From Streptomyces mangrovisoli (GTDB lineage: Bacteria > Actinomycetota > Actinomycetes > Streptomycetales > Streptomycetaceae), in the NCBI RefSeq assembly GCF_000974985.2, contig NZ_LAVA02000020.1, forward strand, positions 1 through 64,000: a stretch of 64,000 nt of DNA. The letters are read 5' to 3'. A program made the position numbers and the translations under genes. Each line of letters starts with the position of its first letter. Position 1 is the stretch's first letter. The notes under the pieces were generated by a model. The model had not been told where the DNA came from, made no database searches, and saw only the letters and a list, made by a program, of their open reading frames with translations. This document shows positions 29,212 through 37,673 of the stretch, piece after piece.

Positions 29212-29403
29212 GCGCGGATTCAAGCGGCCGGTATGCAGTTGGCGCGCACATCATTGCACGCCGGGTCGGGGGATGGGGGCGGGTGGGTGCGGCCGTCGGC
29301 CCGGACCGGCCGCACCGGTCGAGATTACCTTCTCTTTACTTTTCATGGGGATAAGACCTCCATGGCCAAGGAACACCCATGGGATGGCCAAGGGGAGGGG
29401 GCG

Positions 29404-30240
29404 GTGAAGATGGACGACACCATCACACCGGACGAGCGGTGCGGGCGGTACGAGCGGTACGAGCGGTGCGGGCCGGACGAGCGGTGCGGGCGGTACGAGC
29501 CGTGCGAGGCGGCGGCCGGGAGGCGTGAGGCGGCGGCCGGGACGGGGGAGACGGCGGACGTGACGCGGGAGGTTCCCGCGGGAGGCGTCCGCGACCTGCG
29601 CGCCCGACCGGACGCCGAAGCGGACGCCCACGCCGCCGACCGCCCCCGCGCCCTCCTGTTCGGCCCCCGCGATCTCGTCGTGGTCACCGGCCTGCCCGGC
29701 AGCGGCAAGTCGACCCTCATGCGCCGCGCGGTCCGCGGCCCCCGCGTCGACTCCCAGGACGCCCGGGACCGCTGGCGCCGCCGCCTGCCCCGCTCGCTGC
29801 CGTACGCCCTCTACCGCCCCCTGGTCCGCCTCGCGCACTACGCCGCGCTGGCCCGCGCGCTGCGTACCGGCGCGGGCCTGGTCGTGCACGACTGCGGTAC
29901 GCGCAGCTGGGTGCGCGCCTGGCTGTCCCGCGCGGCCCGGCGCCGCGGCGGCGCGCTCCATCTGCTGCTGCTCGACGTCGCCCCGGACACCGCGCTCGCG
30001 GGCCAGCGCTCCCGTGGCCGGGGCGTGTCGCGGTACGCCTTCCGCCGCCACCGCCGCTGTACGGCCCGGCTGCTGAGCGCCGTGGAGCGGGGCGGCCCGC
30101 CGCGCGGCTGCGGCTCCGCGGTGCTGCTCGACCGGGCCGCGGCCGACGCGCTCGGCCGGGTGGGCTTCACCTGCGGGGGCGCCGTGTCACAGGCACCCGC
30201 TAGCCTTTCGGTCTCAGCAGTGGTTCCCAGCAGGCGGTAG
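29404..30240 (+). CDS. P-loop kinase-like ATP-binding protein (278 aa)
   Basis: A Walker A motif (GLPGSGKSTL, near residues 96-105) opens a compact AAA/zeta-type nucleotide kinase domain with Arg-rich helices and a second acidic strand (LHLLLLDVAPDTALAGQR). Relatives phosphorylate small molecules or nucleotides; no substrate can be named. The first ~90 residues are low complexity and contain a 15-codon repeat. GTG 29404 follows GGGGAGG; ATG 29410 is nearly as good. It is divergent from the gcv riboswitch promoter and ends five bases before an SseB-family gene, so the two are co-transcribed. Confidence 0.72.
   Translation: MKMDDTITPDERCGRYERYERCGPDERCGRYEPCEAAAGRREAAAGTGETADVTREVPAGGVRDLRARPDAEADAHAADRPRALLFGPRDLVVVTGLPGSGKSTLMRRAVRGPRVDSQDARDRWRRRLPRSLPYALYRPLVRLAHYAALARALRTGAGLVVHDCGTRSWVRAWLSRAARRRGGALHLLLLDVAPDTALAGQRSRGRGVSRYAFRRHRRCTARLLSAVERGGPPRGCGSAVLLDRAAADALGRVGFTCGGAVSQAPASLSVSAVVPSRR
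29431..29499 (+). repeat. 24-bp direct repeat encoding DERCGRYE in the P-loop protein
   Basis: Copies at 29431-29454 and 29476-29499 are identical, offset by 45 bp (15 codons), with a related GAGCGGTAC/GAGCGGTGC stretch between. The encoded segment is Arg/Glu/Cys/Tyr-rich and disordered-looking, probably an expanding minisatellite in the dispensable N-terminus. Confidence 0.75.
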
Positions 30241-30245
30241 AGCAG

Positions 30246-31040
30246 ATGGACTTCCCGGCGGCGGACTTTCCCGCGGAGTACCCGGCGCAGACGCACCCCC
30301 ACCCGCACAGCGGTTGGCCAGGCAACGAACTGGAGGAGGTGCTCTCCGCCTCCCTCGGCATCCCCACGGCCGGCGCCAGGATCGTCGAGGTCCTCGGCCG
30401 CAGCTTCCTGTGGATCCCGCTGCCCGGCGGCGGCGGTCCGCACAGCGGCCCGCTCGACCTGCCCACCCTGGAGATCGCCGGCCAGGCGTTCGTGCCGGTG
30501 TTCAGCTCGGAGGAGCAGTTCCGGCAGGTCGTCGGCTCCCACATGTCGTTCACCATCGCGCCCGCGGTGGAGTTCGCGCGCGGGCTGCCCGCCCAGGTGG
30601 GGCTCGCGATCAATCCGGACGGCGTGGTCGGCGTACCGCTGCCGCCGGAGGCGGTCGCGGAGGTCGCGCGGGCCGGTCGCACCGTCCTCGACGGGCCGGC
30701 CGCCGGTGGCCGGGTGCGCCTGTTCGAGCCGGACTGGCAGGACGACCCGGTCGACTTCCTCGCCGTGGCCGCCGCGGAGTTCGCGGCGACCGGCGTGGTG
30801 CTCACCGCGCGGCGCTGCCTGGCCGCGATCGAGACCGCCGATCCGGTGATGTTCATCGGCGTCGAACTCACCCAGTGGGAGGGCGAGTTGCGCGAGCAGC
30901 CGCTCGACGCGCTGGGCCGGGCGCTGGGCCAGGTCCCGGTGCCCTGGCGGGTCAACCTGGTGCTGCTGGACGTGGCGCAGGATCCGGTGGGCGAGTGGAT
31001 GCGCGAACACGTGCGGCCCTTCTACCAGTACGGGGCCTGA
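30246..31040 (+). CDS. SseB-family protein, copy 1 (264 aa)
   Basis: Two SseB-like domains in sequence: PLDLPTLEIAGQAFVPVFSSEEQF (about 75-100) with the SFTIAPAVEFARGLP block, then a C-terminal SseB_C part ending VLLDVAQDPVGEWMREHVRPFY. The name comes from E. coli SseB, linked to enhanced serine sensitivity; the biochemical role is unknown. A soluble protein without signal. It follows the P-loop gene by five bases and precedes a second family member, close to genes for glycine and serine breakdown. That proximity is suggestive only. Confidence 0.82.
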   Translation: MDFPAADFPAEYPAQTHPHPHSGWPGNELEEVLSASLGIPTAGARIVEVLGRSFLWIPLPGGGGPHSGPLDLPTLEIAGQAFVPVFSSEEQFRQVVGSHMSFTIAPAVEFARGLPAQVGLAINPDGVVGVPLPPEAVAEVARAGRTVLDGPAAGGRVRLFEPDWQDDPVDFLAVAAAEFAATGVVLTARRCLAAIETADPVMFIGVELTQWEGELREQPLDALGRALGQVPVPWRVNLVLLDVAQDPVGEWMREHVRPFYQYGA

Positions 31041-31130
31041 ACCCCGGGCCTGGGCGACCCCGGTCCCGGGCCCACCCCGGGCCCATCGGGTCGTCCCCCC
31101 GGGGGCCTGTGAGCCCGGGGTCGCTCGCCC

Positions 31131-31219
31131 CGCGGGCCCGGTGGGTGCCGGATCGGTTCGTCGGTGGCCGTCCGCGGCCGTGTGGGGGCTGGGCGCGCAG
31201 TTCCCCGCGCCCCTGAGGG
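31131..31219. repeat. Streptomyces-type intergenic repeat, copy 1
   Basis: The 58 bp at 31162-31219 are identical to copy 2; the 30 bp before them are similar. Each copy ends in a hairpin GGGCGCG...CGCGCCC (31191-31197, 31206-31212) around CAGTTCCC. The GCGCAGTTCCCCGCGCCC word is a common intergenic element in Streptomyces as I know it and recurs at 43530-43549 here. Confidence 0.8.
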
Positions 31220-31292
31220 TGTGGGGCTCGACGCGTGCTTCCGAAGGGCGGCCTGAACCCCGGGCGCCCATGGGTCCGGGGCCCCGGCGTCC

Positions 31293-31378
31293 CGCGGGCC
31301 CGGTGGGTGTCGCATCCGTTCGGTGGCCGTCCGCGGCCGTGTGGGGGCTGGGCGCGCAGTTCCCCGCGCCCCTGAGGG
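31293..31378. repeat. Streptomyces-type intergenic repeat, copy 2
   Basis: The second copy, identical to the first over 31321-31378 and similar for ~28 bp before that. It has the same CAGTTCCC-loop hairpin and may act as a terminator or transcript stabiliser. Confidence 0.8.
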
Positions 31379-31550
31379 GCCCGGGCGCGGGGCGAGCCCT
31401 CGCCCAGGTCCGCCCCGAGGGACGTTTCCGGGCCAATCGGCTCGGCCGGAGACGAACCCGCGCCCAGTGGCGGACACGCGAGAGGCCCCGACCCCCCAGG
31501 CGCTTAAAGTGGTTCCATAACCGGGGCAACTCCAAGAAGGGGCGGTACAG

Positions 31551-32339
31551 GTGAGCGCCAGCGGCACCGCGACCGGACAGGTCGAGCACATGCTGCGCCA
31601 GGTGACCCCCGGGCGCTACGACGCCTACGAGGCGTTGCTGCGCGCCCTCGCGACGCCCGCCTCCGGCCAGGTCTGGATGCTGCTCTGGCACGGACAGTCC
31701 GGCTCCCCCGACGCCCAGTACGGGAACATGGAGGTCGCGGGCCACGGCTACGCCCCGTGCGTGACCTCGGCGCAGGAGCTGTCGGCCAGCGGCTGGAACC
31801 GCTCGTACGAGGTGGTGGACGGCCTCGACGTCGCCCGCACCCTCTACCCCGACCACTTCGGCCTCTGGCTCAACCCGCACGCCCCGGGCGGCGGCGTGGG
31901 CATCCCCTGGCTCGATCTGCGCCGCATCGCCACCGGCCTGGACCGTCAGCCCGCCGGACCGCTGCGGCTCTCCGAGCCGGGCATCGAGATCCCGCAGTTC
32001 TACGCCCTGCTCACGCAGAACGCGCACCGCACCCCGGCGGTCAGGGCGCTGCGCCGGGCCTGGGTGCAGCCGGCCCTCGGGGCGCCGTACCTCGCCATCG
32101 GTCTCGACGTGTACGACACCTCGCCGCCGGCCGTCGACTCGGTGCGCGCGATGATGCAGCAGTCGATCGGCGCGGTGCCGGACGGGCTGCCGGTGTCGAC
32201 CGTCGCGATGTCCGACGAGTACGACCCCGTGGTGATGTGGCTGCGCGCGAACGCGCGCCCGTTCTACGACCGCGAGGCCCACGCGGCCCCCGCTCCGGCG
32301 GCCGGTTACGGTTACCCACCGGCCCGCGGCAATTACTGA
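31551..32339 (+). CDS. SseB-family protein, copy 2 (262 aa)
   Basis: Same family as the gene ~500 bp upstream but only distantly similar: LAGTP-free N-terminus, EALLRALATPASGQVWMLLWHG, a Pro/Gly-rich FGLWLNPHAPGGGVG segment, and the SseB C-terminal domain ending VSTVAMSDEYDPVVMWLRANARPFYD. The tail PAAGYGYPPARGNY is disordered. GTG 31551 follows AAGGGGCGG. Function unknown. A duplicated intergenic element separates the two copies. Confidence 0.8.
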   Translation: MSASGTATGQVEHMLRQVTPGRYDAYEALLRALATPASGQVWMLLWHGQSGSPDAQYGNMEVAGHGYAPCVTSAQELSASGWNRSYEVVDGLDVARTLYPDHFGLWLNPHAPGGGVGIPWLDLRRIATGLDRQPAGPLRLSEPGIEIPQFYALLTQNAHRTPAVRALRRAWVQPALGAPYLAIGLDVYDTSPPAVDSVRAMMQQSIGAVPDGLPVSTVAMSDEYDPVVMWLRANARPFYDREAHAAPAPAAGYGYPPARGNY

Positions 32340-32700
32340 GCGCATACCACGGTGGGGCGTACATCGGTACCCCATCCCCGGATTCCCGCAGGATCCGCAC
32401 ACCGAGAGCACTTCTGCGCGCGTAGATTTCGGGCAGAGAGCCCGATCGGAGATCAATTTCCGGTGTGTCCGAATTGCTTCCCGTCCGAGGGCCGTTACCC
32501 ACTGTTCGGATAACGGAATCCCCCTGAGTGCATCACGGTTGCGCATCCATTCCCCGTCAGCACTGGCGGCTGATCACAAGCGCACTGAAGACTCCCCACT
32601 CAGACACGGACTCTGCGTTCCGTGATCTAGGTAAGTCGACAAACCCGCACACAGCGGCAGTTGCAAGCCGGTCACCACCGGCGAGAGGGGTCGGGTCAAC
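32340..32700. other. 361-bp upstream region of the peptide-import operon
   Basis: It is less GC-rich than its surroundings, as expected for a promoter region. At 32492-32516 the arms CCGTTA and TAACGG (extendable to nine positions with one mismatch) frame a 13-bp centre, a candidate operator. GAGAGG lies about ten bases before the GTG at 32701. I see no coding frame. Confidence 0.5.
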
Positions 32701-33699
32701 GTGACCGCACCGATCGAGACCACCGGAGCCGCATCCGATGCGCAGCCGGAGGCTGTGCTGGAGGGCGCCGGCAAGGGGCAGATCGAGGGTCGTTCCCTTG
32801 GACAGATCGCCTGGACCCGATTCAAGAAGGACCGAGTCGCCGTCGCCGGCGCCGTCATCGTCATCCTGCTGATCCTGGTCGCGGTGCTGTCCCGTCCGAT
32901 CCAGTCCCTCCTGGGCCTGGACCCGAACGCTTTCCACCAGGACCTGATCGACGCCAACACCTCGCTGCCGAAGGGTTCCTGGGGCGGCATGAGCTGGTCC
33001 CACCCGCTCGGTGTGGACCCGAAGTTCGGCCGTGACATCGCCACCCGCATCCTCGAGGGCTCCTGGGTCTCCCTGGTGGTCGCCTTCGGTGCCACGGTGC
33101 TGTCGAACGTGATCGGCGCCATCCTCGGCGTCGTCGCGGGCTACTACGGCGGCCGGGTCGACTCGGTCATCAGCCGGCTGATGGACACCTTCCTGGCGTT
33201 CCCGCTGCTGCTGTTCGCGATCGCCATCTCGGCCACCCTCCAGGGCGGCGCGTTCGGCCTCAACGGCCTGCCGCTGCACCTGAGCGTGCTGATCTTCGTC
33301 ATCGGCTTCTTCAACTGGCCCTACCTGGGCCGTATCGTGCGAGGCCAGACGCTCGCCCTGCGAGAGCGCGAGTTCGTCGACGCCTCGCGCGGCATGGGCG
33401 CCAAGGCCCCGTACATCCTGTTCCGGGAGCTCATGCCCAACCTGGTCGGTCCGATCATCGTCTACTCGACGCTGCTGATCCCGACCAACATCCTCTTCGA
33501 GGCCTCGCTGAGCTTCCTCGGCGTCGGCATCCAGCCCCCGCAGGCCTCCTGGGGCGGCATGCTCCGGGAAGCGGTCACGTACTACCAGGTCGACCCCCAG
33601 TACATGATCGTGCCCGGCCTCGCCATCTTCGTGACCGTCCTGGCGTTCAACCTGCTGGGCGACGGTCTCCGCGATGCTCTCGACCCGCGCAGCCGTTGA
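32701..33699 (+). CDS. oppC: Oligopeptide ABC transporter permease (OppC/DppC type, 332 aa)
   Basis: A cytoplasmic N-terminus (about 45 residues) precedes six membrane helices. The permease signature is ASRGMGAKAPYILFRELMPN (EAA loop), followed by FEASLSFLGVGIQPPQASWGGML and a C-terminal ALDPRSR, all typical of OppC/DppC. GTG 32701. It is the first gene of a five-gene operon importing peptides. Placing the C-type permease before the binding protein, with the B-type after it, is a less usual order. Confidence 0.93.
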   Translation: MTAPIETTGAASDAQPEAVLEGAGKGQIEGRSLGQIAWTRFKKDRVAVAGAVIVILLILVAVLSRPIQSLLGLDPNAFHQDLIDANTSLPKGSWGGMSWSHPLGVDPKFGRDIATRILEGSWVSLVVAFGATVLSNVIGAILGVVAGYYGGRVDSVISRLMDTFLAFPLLLFAIAISATLQGGAFGLNGLPLHLSVLIFVIGFFNWPYLGRIVRGQTLALREREFVDASRGMGAKAPYILFRELMPNLVGPIIVYSTLLIPTNILFEASLSFLGVGIQPPQASWGGMLREAVTYYQVDPQYMIVPGLAIFVTVLAFNLLGDGLRDALDPRSR

Positions 33700-33762
33700 C
33701 GTCTGCTCACACCTCACCGAGAGCCCGAAAAGTTTCCGACAATGGAGGGGAACCCGCCCATC

Positions 33763-35505
33763 ATGCGTAGGTCAGCGCTGGCCGTAATAGCGGCCATCGG
33801 AAGTGCGAGTCTGCTGGTCGCAGGCTGCAGCAAGGCAGATGACAGCAAGGACGACACCGGCACCAAGTCCGCCGGTGCCAACGCCGCGACCAAGGGCATC
33901 GTCAACGCCTCCGACAAGAAGGGCGGCACGCTCACCTACGAGCTGTCCGACGTGCCGGACTCGTTCGACCCCGGCAACACGTACTACGCGTACATGTACA
34001 ACTTCAGCCGGCTGTACGCCCGCCCGCTGATGACGTTCGAGCCCGGCGCCGGCACGAAGGGCAACACCCTCGTCCCGGACCTCGCCGCGAGCAAGGGTGT
34101 CTCCAGCGACGGCGGCAAGACCTGGACGTACAAGCTGCGTTCGGGCCTGAAGTACCAGGACGGCTCGTCGATCACCTCGGCGGACGTCAAGTACGCCGTG
34201 GAGCGCTCGAACTTCTCGCGTGACGTCCTGTCGCTCGGTCCCAACTACTTCCAGCAGCTGCTCGTCGGCGGCGACAAGTACAAGGGCCCGTACAAGGACA
34301 AGAAGGGCCTCGACTCGATCGAGACCCCGGACGCGACCACGATCGTCTTCCACCTGAAGCAGGCCTTCCAGGAGTTCGACTACCTGGTCGCCGCCCCGCA
34401 GACGGCCCCGGTCCCGCAGTCCAAGGACAACGGCGTCGACTACGTCAAGAACATCGTGTCCTCGGGCTCGTACCAGTTCCAGAGCTACTCCGAGGGCAAG
34501 CAGGCCGTCCTCGTGCGCAACAAGAACTGGGACGCGAGCACGGACCCGCTGCGCAAGCAGCTGCCGGACAAGATCGTCGTCAACCTGAAGGTCAACCCGG
34601 ACACGATCGACAAGGACGTCCTCGCGGGCGACGCGATCGACCTCGCCGGCTCGGGTGTCCAGGCCGCCACGCAGGCCCAGGTCCTCACCGACGCCTCGAA
34701 GAAGGCCAACACGGACAACACCTACGGTGGCCGTCTCGTCTACATGGCGATCAACACCAAGGTGAAGCCGTTCAACAACGTGGCCTGCCGCAAGGCCGTC
34801 GAGTACGCGATCGACAAGGTCTCGGTGCAGACCGCCGAGGGCGGCCCGATCCGCGGTGACGTCGCCTCCACGGTGCTGCCCCCGGACATCACGGGCTACG
34901 AGAAGTCGGACGTCTACGCGACCGACGGCAACAAGGGTGACGTCACCAAGGCCAAGGACCAGCTGAAGGCCTGCGGCAAGACGACGATCAACACCAACAT
35001 CACCGCGCGCAGCGACCGTCCCACCGAGGTCGACGCCGCCACGGCGATCATCAACTCGCTCAAGAAGGTCGGCATCAACGCGACCCTCAAGCAGTACCCG
35101 TCGGGCAAGTACTTCACCGACTACGCGGGTGTCCCGAAGTTCACCGAGAAGCAGAACGTCGGCCTGATCATGATGCAGTGGGGTGCCGACTGGCCCTCCG
35201 GCTACGGCTTCCTGCAGCAGATCCTGAACGGCAAGGCCATCGGCGCCTCGGGTAACACCAACCTGTCGCAGTACAACAACTCGAAGGTCAACGACATGCT
35301 GTCGACCTCGATCGCCACCTCCGGCGACGACGCTCGTAACAGCATCTACGCCCAGATCGACAAGCAGACCATGGACGACGCGGTCATCGTGCCGCTCACC
35401 TACTTCAAGGTTCTGCTGGCCCGCCCGAAGGCCACCAACCTGGTGTCCACGGCGGCCTTCAGCGGCGAGTACGACTACCTCAACATCGGCGTCGCGTCGA
35501 AGTAG
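33763..35505 (+). CDS. oppA: Oligopeptide-binding lipoprotein (SBP family 5, 580 aa)
   Basis: Signal peptide with lipobox SLLVAGC near residue 22, so it is anchored outside the membrane. The SBP_bac_5 body shows GGTLTYELSDVPDSFDPG, WTYKLRSGLKYQDGSSITSADVKYAVERS and the late DWPSGYGFLQQILNG block. It captures peptides for the importer. ATG 33763 (MRRSALAV) gives the best signal peptide; GGAGGGG lies 12 bases before it. ATG 33742 lacks a ribosome site. Codon use is highly biased, suggesting strong expression. Confidence 0.94.
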   Translation: MRRSALAVIAAIGSASLLVAGCSKADDSKDDTGTKSAGANAATKGIVNASDKKGGTLTYELSDVPDSFDPGNTYYAYMYNFSRLYARPLMTFEPGAGTKGNTLVPDLAASKGVSSDGGKTWTYKLRSGLKYQDGSSITSADVKYAVERSNFSRDVLSLGPNYFQQLLVGGDKYKGPYKDKKGLDSIETPDATTIVFHLKQAFQEFDYLVAAPQTAPVPQSKDNGVDYVKNIVSSGSYQFQSYSEGKQAVLVRNKNWDASTDPLRKQLPDKIVVNLKVNPDTIDKDVLAGDAIDLAGSGVQAATQAQVLTDASKKANTDNTYGGRLVYMAINTKVKPFNNVACRKAVEYAIDKVSVQTAEGGPIRGDVASTVLPPDITGYEKSDVYATDGNKGDVTKAKDQLKACGKTTINTNITARSDRPTEVDAATAIINSLKKVGINATLKQYPSGKYFTDYAGVPKFTEKQNVGLIMMQWGADWPSGYGFLQQILNGKAIGASGNTNLSQYNNSKVNDMLSTSIATSGDDARNSIYAQIDKQTMDDAVIVPLTYFKVLLARPKATNLVSTAAFSGEYDYLNIGVASK

Positions 35506-35535
35506 CAGCCCCGGAAGGCAGGTGAAGGCATTGGT

Positions 35536-35561
35536 GCCCGCGGGTCTCACGGCCCGCGGGC
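35536..35561 (+). terminator. Hairpin between oppA and oppB
   Basis: Perfect 9-bp arms GCCCGCGGG / CCCGCGGGC (35536-35544, 35553-35561), loop of 8 nt. It lies 31 bp after the binding-protein stop and 17 bp before the next start. Such hairpins commonly protect or partly terminate the transcript so that the binding protein is made in excess over the permease. Confidence 0.65.
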
Positions 35562-35577
35562 GCCAGCGCCGATCCCC

Positions 35578-36585
35578 GTGATCTCGTACATCCTCCGTCG
35601 GACGCTTGCAGCGGTGATCCTGCTGCTCGTCGTCTCCGCGGTCACCTTCGCGATCTTCTTCGTGCTTCCCCGGTTGGCCGGCCAGACCGCCGACCAGCTG
35701 GCACAGCAGTACATCGGCAAGAGCCCGTCGAAGGCAGACATCGCCGCGGTCAAGCACAACCTCGGTCTGGACCAGCCCGTCTACGTCCAGTACTGGCACT
35801 TCATCAAGGGGATCGTCACCGGCGCCACCTACGACCTCGGCCCCACCACGGCGCACTGCTCCGCGCCGTGCTTCGGTTACTCCTTCAAGACCCACCAGGC
35901 CGTCTGGCCGCAGCTGACCTCCCGGATGCCGGTGACCCTGTCGCTGGCCGCGGGTGCCGCCGTGCTGTGGCTGGTCTCCGGTGTGGTCATCGGCGTGATC
36001 TCCGCCCTGAAGCCGCGCTCGGTCTTCGACCGCACCTTCATGGGCGTCGCGCTCGCCGGCGTCTCGCTGCCCATGTTCTTCACGGGCAACCTGGCGATCC
36101 TCCTCTTCACGTACACGTGGCCGGTCTTCGGCCGCACCTACGTGCCGCTCACCGAGAACCCGGCGCAGTGGGCCAACACCCTCTTCCCCGCCTGGTGCTC
36201 CCTCGCCCTGCTGTACTCCGCCATCTACGCGCGGCTCACCCGCTCGGGCATGCTGGAGACCATGAACGAGGACTACATCCGCACGGCCCGCGCCAAGGGT
36301 CTGCGGGAGAGCAAGGTCGTGGTCCGGCACGGACTGCGCGCCGCGCTCACCCCGATCATCACCGTCTTCGGCATGGACCTCGGTCTGCTGCTCGGCGGTG
36401 CCGTCATCACCGAGACGGTGTTCTCGCTGCACGGTGTAGGCCAGTACGCGGTGCAGGCCATCGACGACAACGACCTGCCCCCGATCCTCGGCGTGACCCT
36501 GCTCGCCGCCTTCTTCGTCGTGATCGCAAATCTCCTGGTGGACCTGCTCTACGCGGCCGCCGACCCGCGGGTGAGGCTCTCGTGA
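35578..36585 (+). CDS. oppB: Oligopeptide ABC transporter permease (OppB/DppB type, 335 aa)
   Basis: It starts with a membrane helix (SYILRRTLAAVILLLVVSAVTF, the OppB N-terminal signature). The EAA loop is NEDYIRTARAKGLRESKVVVRHGLR, and GMDLGLLLGGAVITETVFSLHGVG is the following hallmark. Six helices. An insert with two Cys near residues 88-93 (TAHCSAPCFGY) in the first external loop is unusual and might form a disulfide. GTG 35578 has no strong ribosome site. Its stop overlaps the oppD GTG (GTGA). Confidence 0.92.
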   Translation: MISYILRRTLAAVILLLVVSAVTFAIFFVLPRLAGQTADQLAQQYIGKSPSKADIAAVKHNLGLDQPVYVQYWHFIKGIVTGATYDLGPTTAHCSAPCFGYSFKTHQAVWPQLTSRMPVTLSLAAGAAVLWLVSGVVIGVISALKPRSVFDRTFMGVALAGVSLPMFFTGNLAILLFTYTWPVFGRTYVPLTENPAQWANTLFPAWCSLALLYSAIYARLTRSGMLETMNEDYIRTARAKGLRESKVVVRHGLRAALTPIITVFGMDLGLLLGGAVITETVFSLHGVGQYAVQAIDDNDLPPILGVTLLAAFFVVIANLLVDLLYAAADPRVRLS

Positions 36586-37673
36586 CCGAACTCAACAAGA
36601 CCGGCGCGGCCGTGGGCGAGCCCACCGCCGCCCACCGGCCCGAAGCCTTCCTCGAGGTCCGCGACCTCAAGGTGCACTTCCCGACCGACGACGGCATCGT
36701 CAAGTCGGTGGACGGCCTCAGCTTCTCGCTGGAGAAGGGCAAGACCCTCGCCATCGTGGGTGAGTCCGGCTCCGGCAAGTCCGTCACCTCGCTGGCCGTC
36801 ATGGGTCTGCACCGGCTCGGCGCGCGCGGCAAGAACGTGCGCATGGGCGGTGAGATCTGGCTGGACGGCAAGGAGCTCGTGAACGCCTCGCCCGACGAGG
36901 TGCGCCGGCTCCGTGGCCGCGAGATGGCGATGATCTTCCAGGACCCGCTGTCCGCGATGCACCCGTACTACAAGATCGGCGACCAGATCGTCGAGGCGTA
37001 CCGGGTCCACAACAACGTCAGCAAGAAGGTCGCCCGCAAGCGCGCCATCGAGATGCTCGACCGGGTCGGCATCCCCGAGCCCGCCAAGCGTGTCGACGGC
37101 TACCCGCACGAGTTCTCCGGCGGTATGCGCCAGCGCGCCATGATCGCCATGGCGCTGGTGAACAACCCCGAGCTGCTCATCGCGGACGAGCCGACCACCG
37201 CGCTCGACGTGACCGTGCAGGCGCAGATCCTCGACCTGATCCGTGACCTCCAGAAGGAGTTCGGCTCCGCGGTCATCATGATCACGCACGACCTCGGCGT
37301 GGTCGCCGAGATCGCCGACGACGTCCTCGTGATGTACGGCGGCCGCTGCGTGGAGCGCGGTCCGGCGGACGAGGTCTTCGAGCAGCCGCAGCACCCCTAC
37401 ACCTGGGGTCTGCTCGGCTCGATGCCGCGGATCGACCGTGAGACCTCGGAACGGCTCATCCCGGTCAAGGGCTCGCCGCCCAGCCTCATCAACGTCCCTT
37501 CGGGCTGTGCCTTCCACCCGCGCTGCCCGTACGCGGACCTTCCCAAGGGGAACGTCACCCGCACGGTGCGCCCCGAGCTGCAGCAGGTCGACGGCGGGCA
37601 CTTCTCCGCCTGCCACCTCTCGCCCGAGGACCGTACGCGGATCTGGACCGAAGAGATTGCGCCGAAGCTGTGA
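36582..37673 (+). CDS. oppD: Oligopeptide ABC transporter ATPase (OppD/DppD type, 363 aa)
   Basis: Walker [11 protein letters not shown]-loop [14 protein letters not shown], signature [15 protein letters not shown], Walker [16 protein letters not shown]-loop ITHDLG. The C-terminal oligopeptide domain has the Cys set [11 protein letters not shown]...FSACH, known in relatives to bind an iron-sulfur cluster. Start GTG overlaps oppB and stop overlaps oppF (both GTGA), so B-D-F are tightly coupled. Confidence 0.95.
   Translation: MTELNKTGAAVGEPTAAHRPEAFLEVRDLKVHFPTDDGIVKSVDGLSFSLEKGKTLAIVGESGSGKSVTSLAVMGLHRLGARGKNVRMGGEIWLDGKELVNASPDEVRRLRGREMAMIFQDPLSAMHPYYKIGDQIVEAYRVHNNVSKKVARKRAIEMLDRVGIPEPAKRVDGYPHEFSGGMRQRAMIAMALVNNPELLIADEPTTALDVTVQAQILDLIRDLQKEFGSAVIMITHDLGVVAEIADDVLVMYGGRCVERGPADEVFEQPQHPYTWGLLGSMPRIDRETSERLIPVKGSPPSLINVPSGCAFHPRCPYADLPKGNVTRTVRPELQQVDGGHFSACHLSPEDRTRIWTEEIAPKL

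Larger units (their letters stand above)
31041..31550. other. 510-bp gene-free region with duplicated intergenic element
   Basis: It lies between the two SseB-family genes. It is filled by GC-rich hairpins and two copies of a long direct repeat (annotated separately), and I see no coding frame. The end should hold a promoter and the AAGGGGCGG ribosome site of the second SseB gene. Confidence 0.6.

Noticed and set aside
29838..32546. A 902-codon minus-strand frame across the SseB genes
   Set aside because: It runs through intergenic repeats and both SseB genes, and its composition is not protein-like.
33772..36432. An 886-codon minus-strand frame over the oppA/oppB genes
   Set aside because: The opposite strand encodes well-conserved transporter genes; this is their shadow.
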